A stretch of 64,000 bases of DNA from Agapetus fuscipes. Taxonomy: Eukaryota > Arthropoda > Insecta > Trichoptera > Glossosomatidae. Shown here one piece after another: positions 32,605 to 44,201 of the stretch (position 1 is the first letter of the stretch; every line of letters begins with the position of its first letter). The stretch spans positions 13,082,001-13,146,000 of the forward strand of contig OX637345.1 in NCBI GenBank assembly GCA_951799405.1, written 5' to 3'. The notes under the pieces are model-generated. The model was not told where the DNA came from. It was given only the letters and a program-made list of their open reading frames with translations, and did not search any database. The translations under genes were made by a program, and so were the position numbers.

Positions 32605-33118
32605 GTCCGGTCGATAGCTCGGGTAGTCGAGTGCTTGCAATCCATACCTAGAGCTCCGGTTCGAATCCCACCGAGGGTGTCAGAAATGATTTCCCGTTTC
32701 GGTGTTTATTTCAGAACCAAAAAAAGTTCCTGAACTTATAGGTTGGTATGCGGCTGACCACCATGCTGTTGAAAATGGTTCACTTTGCCAATGTCCCCCC
32801 TGTTTCAGGGAAGGTCGGCAAGGGTTGAAGGGTGAATTTGAGATTTGGGTTTTTATGTTGTAGGTTAACATACGGCATGTGTAAGCGCGAACTTATACGT
32901 GTCTGCTTGTGAGAATGTAAAAAAAACCCCTAATGTTACATATATATGCAACTTAGTACCAGCCCCTTTAGGTGCTGGGAAATCCCTACTTTAACTGTAG
33001 TGGTTGGCGTAAGGCCTGCCCTCTTACCTGTAAAAATAAATAGACCTACTCGCCACATGCCACCCCTCCGGGGAAAATGCAGAGGGAAGTTAAGTTTAGA
33101 AGCTTAGTTGCGTTTAAC
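32605..33118 (+). repeat. SINE-A interrupted by a T module
   Basis: The head and first body (32605-32722, GGTTCGAATCCCACCGAGGG) break at 'cagaaccaaaaaaag'. A plus-strand T module (32729-32957) intervenes, and SINE-A resumes at 'agtaccagcccctttaggtg', ending 'cttagttgcgttta'. About 45 bp of SINE-A are missing at the join. Confidence 0.8.
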
Positions 33119-33194
33119 TGTACAAAGCTCGATCGCTTTCGACCTCTAGGTATCCTATTATCTTTGATTTTATTCCTTATTCAATTTTATAACC

Positions 33195-33872
33195 GACAAG
33201 GGAAAAGAGGATGCTGGGAAACAGCCACAGAGACAGGGTTCCAAACCAGGAGAGCCATAGACGCACTGGTGTCACTGATGTCATACAGCGAGTGGCCTGC
33301 TTTAAGTGGCGCTGGGCTGGTCACGTCGCAAGGCAGGACCATGACAGGCGGCCGAAAAAGATCGTCCAATGACGACCCAGGATGTCCAAACGGGGAGCAG
33401 GGAGATTTTATTTTATTTATTTATAATTTCACGACACATTGTGCCTTTTACAAAACATATTAAAAATAGTGTTATAAATACAAGAGCAAGTGAAAAGTAT
33501 AAAATGAAACAACAAATATATCAGAACTACAGTTAAAAACTATCTGGGATAAAAATGTAGCATAAAACAAAATAATGATTACATAAGTAGGTTTTAACAC
33601 TTTAAAAATAGAGAGATGAGATAAAAAAAAACAAGAGAAAAGACAGTCTATGAATGTATAAATAGTAAGCAGAAATTAGAAGTAAGTAGCTGAATAAATA
33701 TGAGTATATGAGATCCCATCCCAATTGAGGTGGCTGGACGACATCAAGAGAACTGCAGGCAGAGGATGGCTGAACACAGCAGCCGATAGACAGAAATGGA
33801 GAGGATTGGAGGAGTCCTACGTCCAGGAGTGGACGAGGAAGGCTGAGGAAGAAGAAGAACAACCGACAATTT
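33195..33872 (+). pseudogene. RTE-like LINE C-terminus split by an unknown insert
   Basis: The first part reads FKWRWAGHVARQ (33298-33335) and GRPKK-like residues. After 33405 an AT-rich insert of about 310 bp follows ('atttataatttcacgacaca...'), then LRWLDDIKRTAGRGWLNTAADRQKWRGLEE at 33722-33815. Both halves are typical of the end of a second RTE-group family distinct from LINE-alpha. Confidence 0.65.
33405..33718. other. AT-rich insert within the LINE remnant
   Basis: No terminal repeats recognised. 'gagat' occurs at both joins (33404-33408 and 33711-33715), which might be a short target duplication. Confidence 0.3.
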
Positions 33873-34289
33873 TTACACAGCATTCAGACAACTTCGTCAG
33901 TGAACAAAATCGTTTGACAGGTTTAAAACTTGCAGCAGTAGGTAAGCACGAATCTGCACACTGCATTTCGTGCACAGCTAGTGGGCGTTTCAATACCCAG
34001 TATTTACTTTATTGAAGTAAATTATAAATATCAGATATTTTATATGAAACCCGATACGAGGAAAATAAACGGAGGCGTATTATGCCAGACAGCTGTTCAA
34101 TACGTTTGCTAATAATGCACGTATCGGAATTAGATAAAAAATTTCCAATATTCTAGAAATATTGATATGACATGTTAAAGTGATATGAGACGGTGTATTA
34201 TTCGCTGATTTCCGTCGTATTGAATGTATCAAATGAATCGATTTGTATACTAAGACAAAATTTGATTTTAGCGTGCGAGAACCCATGCT

Positions 34290-34380
34290 TTAATATATGG
34301 TTCACTTTGCCAATGTCACCCCTGTAAGCTCAAACTTATGTGTCCGCTTGTGAGAATGCATCTTTTCAACTTAAATTATA
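34290..34380 (+). repeat. T-module fragments
   Basis: 'atggttcactttgccaatgt' followed directly by 'gtccgcttgtgagaatgcat'; most of the middle is missing. Confidence 0.55.
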
Positions 34381-34394
34381 CATTTCGCTCCCCC

Positions 34395-34637
34395 AGTTCT
34401 TGTTTACCGTATACGCCAATCTTGTCAAATATGCCTTTTTCATGCAGTTGTCTTATGAATCAAATTCTACACAATCTGAGGTAAGAAAGACCGTAAAACT
34501 CGATAATGTGAGAGTCCTTTTAAATATTTTTTAAATAAATTTCTTGTTTTCATAAGACACATTTGCATTGGTCCAGTACACATGCAAACATTGATCATGT
34601 AAAATTTTCTCAATGGCGTATACGGTAAACAAGAACT
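34395..34637. mobile_element. MITE with 25-bp inverted repeats
   Basis: AGTTCTTGTTTACCGTATAC (continuing GCCAA) at 34395 is matched in reverse by GTATACGGTAAACAAGAACT ending at 34637. The 243-bp size and AT-rich, non-coding interior fit a MITE. No target duplication is obvious. Confidence 0.75.
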
Positions 34638-34744
34638 AAGGCAGCGATTTGTCTTCTTAGCCTAAACAAATCCTTCAATCAATAAAAGGCACCTTATAAG
34701 AATGAGAAACAGCAATATTGTTATGCTTTTAAAACCTATAGAGA

Positions 34745-34935
34745 AAATGACCACGCATACTTTGAAAATGGTTCACATTGCCAATGTCACCCCTGTTTTA
34801 GGAAAGTCCTTGAACAGTTGCAGGACTTATGTTCATTTGAGATTTAAACTTTCCTAATGCCCCAGTTTATATATTTTTTTAGGCTACAATAAAAGCAATG
34901 TTACTGCTGACGATTATCTTGCAACTTAGATAGCA
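34745..34935 (+). repeat. T module copy, diverged
   Basis: Starts 'gaccacgcatactttgaaaa', ends 'cttgcaacttagatagcagg'. The 3' half is replaced by other sequence. Confidence 0.6.
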
Positions 34936-35274
34936 GGTTCTGTAACTGGATCAAAGTTCACCGGGTGCATTGTTCCAATTTTGGGATGGAGCACCTAAAG
35001 AGACGCACCGCACCTATATACATACATACGGAGCCAATAAAAGCAGAATTCGTGCCAACTTCTCCAACCCCCGATACGTTATGGGGAACTGCCCTTATTC
35101 TACGTAAAACTTTAAAAGTAATGGATCTGGGATACAATAATGTACATTGGTTGCGAGAAAATTCAGTACAAGATAATACCTTTTTCATTCTCTTGTTCAA
35201 ATTTCTTATTGTAATAAAAATAGTTTTATAAGGATGATTTATTTGGTGAACGCTGTTTCTGTGTGAACCACAAC

Positions 35275-35430
35275 GTCAAGAGCTTTCTGAGAGCTTTCTC
35301 GTCGCCGTAAAAAGCGCCCATTCTCAAGAAAGACCCAGTTGGTGTAAGGCTGGATGGACGTGAACCCATAGTGACCGATCCTTGAAAAAGGCAGATTCAT
35401 TTTTCCAACCAGCGATCAACATATCTGAAA
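35275..35430 (-). repeat. SINE-B fragment, minus orientation
   Basis: The body only ('gagagctttctcgtcgccgt', 'gacccagttggtgtaaggct'); the head is missing. Confidence 0.6.
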
Positions 35431-35755
35431 AATGAAATATTTTCCAATTCGCTCTTGACTGGAGTTCACAATTTTCATCCATTTTAATCAGATTTCAGTA
35501 CTTCGATGTAACAAGGAAAAGAGACGGATGCATTTGCAAGCAATCGAGTGCAAGAAAGACAGATAACAAAACGCGATTGGCTTATTGTTTGCGAGCGTAC
35601 ACAGTTTGTAGAGAGTAAAAACAATTAAGCTACCCCGAATATAACGCATTTCGTAAATCTAACCTCGATTGCGTACGTCGAAAATGTATGGAATATACGA
35701 CAGAACTCCTCGAAGTTTATATTTAATTTACATTTTTTCGATTTACGCCATCAGA

Positions 35756-36083
35756 GTCCGGTCGATAGCTTAGTTGGTAGAGTGCTTGCATTCCATGCTG
35801 TGAGCTCGGGTTCGAATCCCGCCCAGGCGAGGGTGTCGGAAATGATTTCCCGTTTCGGTGTTTATTTCAAACCCCAAAATAAAAATACCGGCAAGGTTTA
35901 CTCGGCCTTCACAAGAAATGAGTACCAGCCCTCTCGGGAGCTGGGAAACCCCCACTTCATCTGAAGTGGTTGGCGTAAGGCCGGCCCCCTTACCTGTAAA
36001 AATAAATAGGTTCAACTCGCCACATGCGACCCCCTCGGGGATAACGCGGCAAGAAGTTACACTATATGTGTAGCTTAGTTGAA
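35756..36083 (+). repeat. SINE-A, best full-length copy
   Basis: Head GTCCGGTCGATAGCTTAGTT with an A box, B box GGTTCGAATCCCGCC, then 'gtgtcggaaatgatttcccg'. It continues with the 'taccggcaaggtttactcgg' body, a GC-rich stem-forming 'ggccggcccccttacctgta' segment, and ends 'ttacactatatgtgtagctt', itself a short hairpin. Useful as the family reference in this window. Confidence 0.9.
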
Positions 36084-36596
36084 GGTGAGTCATAACAATG
36101 TTTTATAACTAAGGAAACGAGTCGAAAAATGTGTATGTATTGGTAAAAAATATTTTCCTGCTCGCTTGCAAATCACCGCTATTAGGTGTTATCAAAATAA
36201 TATTCCAGCGTTACAGTACTAAAAGTTGCACTGTATGTGCAACTTAATCGCGTGCCCTGCAGCTGTTTTACTATCCACTATAAATGTGAGAAATTAAAGA
36301 AGCTACAGTACGTCTGTTTAACACCCGATAAACCTTTGTGTACAGCATGTCCTCGTATATGAAGCCATGCAAAAAACACGACACACACAAAATCATAATA
36401 TCGTCATGGAAAGTGTAATATTTTGAACTTGGGGTGATGAATATTAGGTTCCTGAATATATAAAAGAGAAGTTGGTGTGCATGTGCGTACAAAAAATGTG
36501 ACAGAAAATGATATTCAGTAGTGAATTAATGCGGTAGGAATTCTTGTAGGTACAACCAGCGGTGATCAAAGTTTGGGAATAAGTCGTGAATATTTT

Positions 36597-36830
36597 AATC
36601 TAATCTAATCTAATCTAAGCTGCAAGGATATATACCATTTAAGATTTATATTAAATGCATTCCCACAAGCAGACATGTATAATTTCACGCTTACACATGC
36701 CATGCCGCATGTGGACCTACATTATAAGAACCCATCTCAAATGAACATAAGCCCCGCAACTCTTGCCGTCCTTCCCTGAGACAGGGGTGACATTGGCAAA
36801 GTGAACCATTTTTTCACAGTTTTCACAGTT
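36597..36830 (-). repeat. T module copy
   Basis: Begins with three ATCTA tail repeats and ends at 'gtgaaccattttttcacag'. Confidence 0.85.
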
Positions 36831-36832
36831 CA

Positions 36833-36870
36833 CTAGAAGGTAAATAAGATGCATTTTATTTACCTTCTAG
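36833..36870. repeat. Perfect 15-bp inverted repeat
   Basis: CTAGAAGGTAAATAA and its exact complement with an 8-base loop, directly beside the T-module 5' end. Confidence 0.75.
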
Positions 36871-36972
36871 TTGATCTAAGCTATAGTACCTATTAAGAAA
36901 TAATCTATCAAACAGAGAAACTATGAACGTTTACGTTAGGTTTACTAAAATTTATACTGAAATACATAGTAC

Positions 36973-37245
36973 GTTGAAAGGTCGGTCGTGGGTTCGATTT
37001 CCAACGTACCACAAAAAATATAATACAATTCTAGAATATACTCTTCACTGGGTTTAAAAATTCATCTGCCATTACCGAAGACGGGTCGTCACCAAAGTGC
37101 ATCCAGCCTTACAGCAATTGGGTCAAGGATGAGAAATGGCGTCTTATATGGCGACAACAAAGCTCGTAGAAGGCTCTTGAGGTGTTAATCACACAAAAAT
37201 AGCGGTCAACAAATAAGTTATCCTAACATTATTCGCATTCATTGA
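36973..37245 (+). repeat. SINE-B copy, head truncated
   Basis: Starts 'aaggtcggtcgtgggttcga' and ends 'aaataagttatcctaacatt'; diverged. Confidence 0.7.
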
Positions 37246-37344
37246 AAGGTCATTTATGAAAAAAATAGAAGGTTAGCCGAACAAGCACTGGGGGGAGGAG
37301 TTGTCGACTTTCCTGCAACTTAGATAGCAGGTTCTGAAACGGGA

Positions 37345-37397
37345 TCAAAGCTCTTGAGGTGTGATTCACACAAAAACTGCGCTCATCAAATAAATGA
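37345..37397 (+). repeat. SINE-B tail fragment
   Basis: 'agctcttgaggtgtgattca' to 'catcaaataaatgatg'. Confidence 0.55.
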
Positions 37398-37509
37398 TGC
37401 CGTAGAAAGTGTCATTTCTCAAGCTAGAGGCAGTTTCTGTAAGGTTGGATGAATCTTAAATACAAAAAAAAACATTTTTTTAATAAACTAACACTTTTTT
37501 TTAACTTAT

Positions 37510-37680
37510 TATATATAATCCATAATCTAAGATAAAAAGATATAATACATTTAAGATTGATATTACATGCATTCCCATAAGACGACACGTATACGTTCAC
37601 GCTTACACATGCCGCATGTGGACTTACAACATAAAAACTCAAATGAACATAGGCTCGGCAACTACATCGGTCTAGCAAAC
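37510..37680 (-). repeat. T module, 3' two-thirds
   Basis: From the tail 'cataatctaagataaaaaga' to 'gaacataggctcggcaact'. Confidence 0.65.
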
Positions 37681-37717
37681 CTCAACAGACTGATTCGTTC
37701 AAAAAGCACACATTTGA

Positions 37718-38035
37718 CCGGTCCGTAGTCCAGGTGGTAACACTTCGGACTCGTAACTGGAAGGTCGTGGGTTCGATTCCCGGCGGAGCACAAAAAATAT
37801 ACCATTTATATTTTCAAATTTGCTCTTCGCTGGGTTGAAAAATTCATAAACCTTTACCAAAGACCGGTCACTGAAAGGTCCATCCAACCTTACAACAACT
37901 GGGTCTTGCTTGAGAATTGGCGCTTTCTACAGCGACGACCAAGCTCGCAGAGGGCTCTTGAGGTGTGATAACACACAAAAACAGCGCTCACCAAATAAAT
38001 CAGTCTAATTTTTTTTTTTTTAATTGAGGTTATTG
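37718..38035 (+). repeat. SINE-B, full tRNA-type copy
   Basis: Head GACCGGTCCGTAGTCCAGGT, B box GGTTCGATTCCCGG; ends 'gctcaccaaataaatcagtc' then a T run. It has no 5S head. Confidence 0.85.
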
Positions 38036-38199
38036 TGTTGAAGTAGTTTGGTATTCGGCGTGCCAGACGCGACAGTGCGGTATAGGGGCTGAATCGCAAG
38101 GGTGGAGGTCAGGGCTCGTCACGTTTCGTACCACCACCACCGAATGCACAAACACATCGGTGGGGAAGGAACCGATATCACACGAATAACAATATTGTT

Positions 38200-38870
38200 A
38201 TGTTTTTAGGCTTTTACGGCCGGATTCAGATGCTTGATTTTTTGGTTCCGGGTTTCGATCGTGGTCCATATTTTTGCTTCCTTTATCTTTTTTTTTTTTT
38301 TTTTCTTTTTTTAAGAAATCCTGTGCGGGAGACTCCCTAGATTTTAAAGACTCTAGAGGTCTATGACACTTGTTGTAGTGCCGCAGAGGTGCACGAGCTT
38401 GGTCGTCGCTAAAAAGCGCCAATACTCAAGCAAGACCCAGTTGCTGTAAGGCTGGATGGACCTTTTGGTGACCGGTCATTGGTAAAGGTTTATGAATTTT
38501 TCAACCCAGCGAAAAGCACATTCGAAATATAAATGGTATATTTCTGTGCTCCGCCGGAATCCGAATCCACAACCTTCCATTTACGAGTCCGAAGTGTTGC
38601 CACTACGGACTACGGACCGGTCCAGGATGCCAACGACACGCGGTGTACCTGAGCGGTTACCCATCCAAGCACTGACCACGCCCAATGTTGCTTAACTTCG
38701 GTGGTCTATGGGAACCGGTGCTTTCAACATGGCTAACGTCGTTTCTTGATACTTCTTGAAGACTTTCAGCTGACGCTTCGTCTCCTCTGTGGGTGACTTC
38801 TTCGGAGCTCTGCTCACTTCTGAGGTCTGAACGAAAGGCGGCGTCTGCCCCCTTTTAAGGTGATCTTTAG
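38200..38870 (-). repeat. Possible Penelope-like fragment around the SINE
   Basis: The left part has 'ggcttttacggccggattca'. The right part, on the minus strand, has GAAGAAGTCACCCACAGAGG then AGACGAAGCGTCAGCTG. Both resemble words seen with the GAAACGTC repeats elsewhere. The SINE at 38325-38752 appears to split one older unit. Confidence 0.3.
38325..38752 (-). repeat. SINE-B with 5S-rRNA-derived head, copy 1
   Basis: On the minus strand 38752-38638 reads as a 5S-rRNA-like sequence: a 'caccggttcccatagaccac' start, 'cgaagttaagcaacattggg' and 'cttggatgggtaacc'-type middle, ending 'acaccgcgtgtcgttggc'. This joins 'atcctggaccggtccgtag', the tRNA-type SINE-B head, then the body. The 3' side is the subfamily shared with 5050-5350. 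The 5S internal promoter elements are recognisable but mutated, so it is not a functional rRNA gene. Confidence 0.8.
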
Positions 38871-38934
38871 TGATTCATTAACAGATGTCGCGGATGCTGC
38901 AAAATGTACTTAGGGTATCGAAATAATTTTAATC

Positions 38935-39150
38935 GTCCTTTACTTATAGGTTTGTAGGTATGAGGCTGACAACCCAAACTGTAAAATATGCTTCACTTAC
39001 CAATGCCACCCCTGTTTCAGGAAAGGTTGGCAAAAGTTGCAGGGCTTACGTTGATTTTAATTTGTAAGTACACATTTGTACACGTGTCGTATGTGGACAA
39101 GCATTTAATATTAATTTTAAATGTTAATGTTATTGTAACTTAGATTATAG
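38935..39150 (+). repeat. T module copy
   Basis: Starts 'tcctttacttataggtttgt'; the middle is deleted after 'gcagggcttacgttg'. Confidence 0.7.
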
Positions 39151-40125
39151 TCTTTTCGCACGGTTTGCACGAAGTGTGGGCAACACATTTATTTGACGTC
39201 TAGTGTTGTGAAAAATGAGGCCAAGACCCACCCAGGGCTGTGGCGCCCAGGTGAAAAGCCCCACTGACACATTTTAATACAATAATTTCATGTTAATGCC
39301 TAATGAGGTTATAATTTCAGTTAAAATGCCGTGTTAGCCAAACATTAACTGTTTAATGGGCGATCTTATCCCACCTTCAGTTATACAGTGTCGTAGCTCG
39401 GATTTCACTATCGTGCCTTTTAATAGAATAAATAAATCGTCTCAAATAAAGAATGCATGCGTGTTTTGAGAATATCGTTTTGTTTTTCGGGTGTTCTATT
39501 TAATCAAAACTGCAATTCATTTATTTCACATTTTTCTTCACTTTCGGAGTTTTTAAATTAGGACAATACGACGGCTGATTCATATCTGTCTCTCCAGGGG
39601 ATTTTGGTCCTAATTTAAACAGGTAATTAAGATTATTCTTGTACAATGAAGAATCGTTCCATATCACTTTTTATTGCTGGATTTCACCAGAATATTTGAT
39701 TCAACACTTAATTAATCTCGAGCAAATAAAATTATTATTAGGTACGGTCTACCTAAGCTTCTATTTATTTCTAGAGATTTCATAGACTTACATATTATTA
39801 CTAAACTAACACTGATTAACCAAACACAACTGCTAATATCTTGTATATTCGTAGCAATATAATAGGATACGAGAAGTATCAATGACCTATTTTTTTTGTT
39901 GTAGGTGGGCAAACGTCACATATTTGTGACTGACTAGGGTCCTCAGCAAACAATAACATAATCAATACAAAAAAAAATGTTTGCCTTTTCCTTAGCAACC
40001 AGGTAGCGTGACGACATTTTTTTGTCGGATTTTTTTAAGGGATGATTTTGACGAGTCGCAGCAAAGTGGTTCACACTCCTGATTTGCTGTCGGAAGGTAC
40101 TGGGCTGTATATTGACCAGCGGACG
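39151..40125. other. No feature recognised
   Basis: Unique AT-rich sequence, no supported exon, tRNA or terminal repeat. Confidence 0.35.
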
Positions 40126-40139
40126 TCAAAAAATCATAT

Positions 40140-40280
40140 CAATTTTCGATGAACAAATGAACGTAAGCTCTGCAACTTTTAACGAACTTCCCTGCAACAG
40201 TGGTGGACATCTGCAGAGTGAACATTTTTTTAAAGTATGGGTAGTCAGCCTCATAGTAACATATTAGTCAAGGAGCGTGA
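40140..40280 (-). repeat. T module, diverged 5' half
   Basis: 'acaaatgaacgtaagctctg' to 'acatattagtcaaggagcg'. Confidence 0.6.
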
Positions 40281-40284
40281 ATGC

Positions 40285-41215
40285 TATATAATATTTGAGA
40301 ATCATCCAGAATTGATAAAGCTAGAGGACTTTTTCGTGTCAGGAAGAGAACGGGAGCGAGCATATCAAAGAGGCATAGGCAACATCATATCGCCACCTTC
40401 AAGGTAAAACTGAATACGTGCCGATCCACAGATTTGAAAAATCGTGGATAAAACATTTTACTAGGAGAAACTTCTCACAGTAAGTGAACTAATTATAAGG
40501 CAGTGCTCATGAAAAACTTGCAAACTACAGGATTTTCACATATTTTTAGTGTTTTTTCTCTTAGAAAATAAGGAAAAGGTGCATTTATCTGAGAAACCAA
40601 TGTTAGCTTAAAAGGTCACTTATTTAGTTTTACCTTTAACGAATCGATATAATGCTTAAAAAACCTTGAAGTTAAGACCTAAAAGTAACAGCAAAAGCAG
40701 CAGAATTGTGAGTTGCGTTAAGGTAGTAGGTAGGTACAGCGAGAGCTAGTAGGACCATATGGTAAGATAATCAGTAATCAGATACGGCATGCGGTTTTGT
40801 GTCGTTATTGTACTCACAGCACGATCGCTGGCTTCATCATCGTAATGACGTTACTTCACTGCGTCCTCAATTCCTAGCTTGGCCAAAATAATGGTTAGGT
40901 GTTTTCCATGTTTGATCAGAGCTCTCGGATGGATATGTGGATTCTCAACATCAATAGAAATGTGCCTACTTCTTACTCCGTTAGTGTCACTTCAACGGCC
41001 ATCAGAAGCGCTATTCTGCTTAATCCCTTACACCTTGGAAATCAATTCCAAGTCTGAGCTTGCTAGCGCTTGCGAAAGAGCCCCATAGCTAAAAAAAATC
41101 ATAGTAAACTCAATTTTTGGACACGAATTTAGCAGAACAGCGCTTCAGAGCTATTTCCTTGTAAAAACTTATTGGAAAGATTTCCTTTAGCAACATTGAA
41201 ACTTCTTTTACCTAC
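40285..41215. other. No feature recognised
   Basis: A 69-codon plus frame (40879-41088) has no splice support or family resemblance, so I do not call it. Confidence 0.35.
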
Positions 41216-41221
41216 TTAATA

Positions 41222-41540
41222 CGCTAGGTACACCGCGTGTTGTTGGCATTTCTTGGGCAACACTTCGGACTCGTAAACGGAAGGTTGTGGATTCGAATCC
41301 CGGCGGTGCACAAAAATATACCATTTATATTTCCAAATGTGCTCTTCGCTGGGTTTCAAAATTCATAACCCTTTACCAAAGACCGGCCACTGAAAGGTCC
41401 ATCCAACCTTACAACAACTGGGTCTTGCTTGAGAATTGGCGCTTTCTACCGCGACGACCAAGCTCGCAGAGGGCTTTTGAGGTGTGATACACACAAAAAC
41501 AGCGCTCACCAAATAACTCATCCTAATATTATTATCTGTA
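41222..41540 (+). repeat. SINE-B with remnant of the 5S head
   Basis: GGTACACCGCGTGTTGTTGG (41228-41247) is the 3' end of the 5S-derived head, followed after a short deletion by 'gcaacacttcggactcgtaa'. The body and tail are complete ('cagcgctcaccaaataactc' plus ATT). Confidence 0.75.
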
Positions 41541-41542
41541 TC

Positions 41543-41612
41543 TTACCTACCGAATATGTTTCAGGTATTCGGTAGGTGAAAACTACCGTGGTGATGAGAC
41601 TTCCAGCCCTAG
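41543..41612. mobile_element. M3 MITE fragment
   Basis: 'ttacctaccgaatatg' and 'accgtggtgatgagacttcc' match the right half of 59233-59409. Confidence 0.6.
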
Positions 41613-41805
41613 TGAATTCCAATGCCGGTAGTAAGACGATGATGAGGATGACAGGAAGGCGAGCATGCCACGCTACGACAGATGTCGTGTCCACTTGCAT
41701 ACGTACGTGAAGTGTGTGTCTGCTAGCCACGCTTTCTTCATCTGCCCGTTACTAGGAGATGCCTGCACCCGGTGAATAGGTAGTAGTGATGATTATAAGT
41801 GCACT

Positions 41806-41826
41806 ATGTGTGTGTGTGTGTGTGTT
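41806..41826. repeat. (TG)n microsatellite
   Basis: About ten TG dinucleotides. Confidence 0.9.
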
Positions 41827-42057
41827 TATCGGAAGAATGCATGGAGTGCAGCTGAGAGTGTAGAACGTATGACTGCGCTGCATTATCTGTATTGTTAAGT
41901 ACAGCCCGACAGATGCAGCCTGGTAAGATAAGTAATAGGAGTGCCTTCTCCTCTCAATGCTCTTATCCCAAAATATAAAAAAATAGGCTTTAAATAATAT
42001 CAGCATTCGATAGTTAACTTCCACCAACATTTTAGAAAATCAGGATGAAATAAATAG

Positions 42058-42295
42058 CATGGTCCTTCGAGCCGGATTTTCACGAAATATGAGAGACCAT
42101 ATTTTTTTATTGTACATATGTCCGATGACGGTTAGACTTAAAAAAGGTATATCTACAGTTTAAACAGTTTTTTTCACTCCTTCGTATCTAAATAAATTAA
42201 CGGCAATTGTCCTTCGAGCCGGATTTAAACAAAAAAAAACATGAGACCAGAAAAAAAATGATAGTGTGTCCGATGACCCTAAGACTAAAACACGC
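42058..42295 (+). repeat. Local duplicated segment with 'gtccttcgagccggattt'
   Basis: Two diverged units at about 42060 and 42208, each starting (g/t)GTCCTTCGAGCCGGATTT and running through 'gagacca' and 'gtccgatgac...agactaaaa'. Nature unknown. Confidence 0.5.
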
Positions 42296-42884
42296 TATTG
42301 GCATACAATGTTTATAGTTTATCTAGACATTTTTACTTGTTCTATTCAAAGAAATTGCGGGATACGGTTGCCAATCTGAATTGCAAATCAAAATTTTCTT
42401 ACCCCAATGAAACCCGCCTATTTATATATTTTGTGAAAATTAAATTGGAATCTTCCGTCTTTTCTTGTTTGATAACGGAAAAAATAGACCCACATTTTTT
42501 TTATTAATTCATCTATTTCGCCAATTCGTTTACACCATACTCTACTCTCTTTAACCATCTGTCAAACAAATTGTTTGCCTATATGAAACTTTAGTACGTA
42601 CAAGATATTACAATTGTACACTCCAGGTAATAAATGCAGATAGGTAGGTGCATTAATCATCATCATCATTAACGATACTAATAGGTATTTATCGCATGCA
42701 ATATAGGCGATAAATATTGTTTTGAATTCAAGTTATAGGCCAGAATATCTATTCAAATATTTGCTTTAAGAAATTTTGTCTGCCAATGGTGAAATGCTAC
42801 ATCTTTTCAATTGTAATCTGTGGCATGAAAGGGTAGGCACAAACTCAGTGCCTCGAGAATAAAATCATTGCATTTTCACTTTAT

Positions 42885-43156
42885 TTATTTATTTTTCACG
42901 CTTTTCGTGATTTAGCAAATAGTGCACAAGCAATACCACCCGAGTTATGCTATTAGCTTCAGTAACATCAATTCACTTACTTTGAGAGTCATGGACACGC
43001 CTCTGACCTCGAGGTTTGTTTGTTACCGTGCCGTCGCTTTTAACATCACGGGAAGCGCTTCTGCCACTTGAAAATACATAGCCTTGAATGAGCGTCCACG
43101 TGGTGTGGGTCCATTGGACACATGCATGCGGGGCGGGTATGAGGAGGGTTTAAGCT
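42885..43156 (+). repeat. Unclassified repeat U1, copy 2
   Basis: Colinear with 3738-4022. 'ttcacgcttttcgtgattta' at its start extends the similarity by some 20 bp. Confidence 0.6.
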
Positions 43157-43289
43157 GCCTATAAATGTGAGTATATCGACGTATGTAATGCTACTAAAAT
43201 CTTGCAAGTATTGAATCACAAATGCGCAGGTTTATTCCCATAATATGAATAGGTATACCACAGCTGCTGAGCTCATGATGTCGGTCACT

Positions 43290-43498
43290 ACGCAAACAAA
43301 TGGTTTATTTCGGCCACATAATTGAAATTGAGAAATATTCGCTCCTGCATCTCATCATACTGAAAAGAATTGAGGGACGACGATCTCCAGGTTAAAAGAG
43401 AACATCTGGTATATAGAACCTGAAACAGGGAGTTGACAGAAGCACACCATCTCTCTATCGTGCAGCAGTATCGACGGTGCAAATTCCTACGATAATCG
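43290..43498 (+). pseudogene. RTE-like LINE C-terminal fragment
   Basis: Reads YFGHIIEIEKYSLLHLIILKRIEGRRSPG, the same block as 22822-22935, then decays through stops. Confidence 0.6.
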
Positions 43499-43512
43499 CC
43501 AATCTACACTTA

Positions 43513-43625
43513 ACCCTGAGTACGAGTTTTTTCACTTTACTCGAAGTATTGTGTATAGTAGTTCACATACATTTTTCTCGAATACACAATACTTCGAGTA
43601 AAGTGAAAAAACTCGTACTCAGGGT
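43513..43625. repeat. Perfect 43-bp inverted repeat with 27-base spacer
   Basis: ACCCTGAGTACGAGTTTTTT... at 43513-43555 is matched without a mismatch by the reverse complement at 43583-43625. Immediately right is CCTGAAGAGGCACAATAAGA then CGAAATTTC, a CTGANGA/GAAA-type motif. It sits about 100 bp left of the LTR element. Confidence 0.9.
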
Positions 43626-43730
43626 CCTGAAGAGGCACAATAAGACGAAATTTCATTGGCTCATCAGGTGTTCCATCATTATCTTTATAGAAGAGTAACG
43701 GAGGAGAAAAAATCTTTCGAAAATATGTAC

Positions 43731-44188
43731 TGTTACGTTTTTCCTTAGGGTTCTTTTAATTAAAACACAAGTTTAACACAAGTTAGCCATACAGTTTATT
43801 TACACAGACTTTCTTACAATAGATTTATTTTTTTAACAGACTTATTCTAACAGATTTATTTTAACACACTTATTTATTTCGTACAGATTACATTTATTTT
43901 ACACCTTATTGGTCGCCCTGGCAACTAGATACTCCTCTGTGTGAGTGCTTCGAAGACTCACTGGCTTCAGCCCATTGTCGCCCTTCTTATAGCGGAACCT
44001 AGGGGCCATTCCAGCCTGCCCTAGAAACTTCCACTACCACAGTTGTATAGACGATTCTGGACATATTTATTTCATGAAGAGTCCATTTCCTACCTACATA
44101 CACACCTTACAATTACAATCGTCTGGGCCAGAACATTCTCTCAAAACACACGTACACCAATAAACATCTACCAGTGTATTTCGTTACA
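43731..44188 (-). repeat. 3' LTR
   Basis: 458 bp, bounded by TGTTACG/CGTTACA as written on the plus strand. I compared it line by line with the 5' LTR and found no difference. Confidence 0.95.
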
Positions 44189-44201
44189 TTATCCCCCCCT
44201 T
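44189..44201 (-). other. Polypurine tract
   Basis: AAGGGGGGGATAA on the minus strand, directly against the 3' LTR; the primer for plus-strand DNA synthesis. Its last three bases are the stop codon of the fusion gene. Just upstream GACTGTTCCG/CGGAACAGTC (44203-44225) forms a perfect 10-bp stem with a 3-base loop. Confidence 0.85.

Noticed and set aside
35756..35830. tRNA gene calls at SINE heads
   Set aside because: A and B boxes are present, but the acceptor stems do not pair and SINE bodies follow at every site, so none is a functional tRNA gene.
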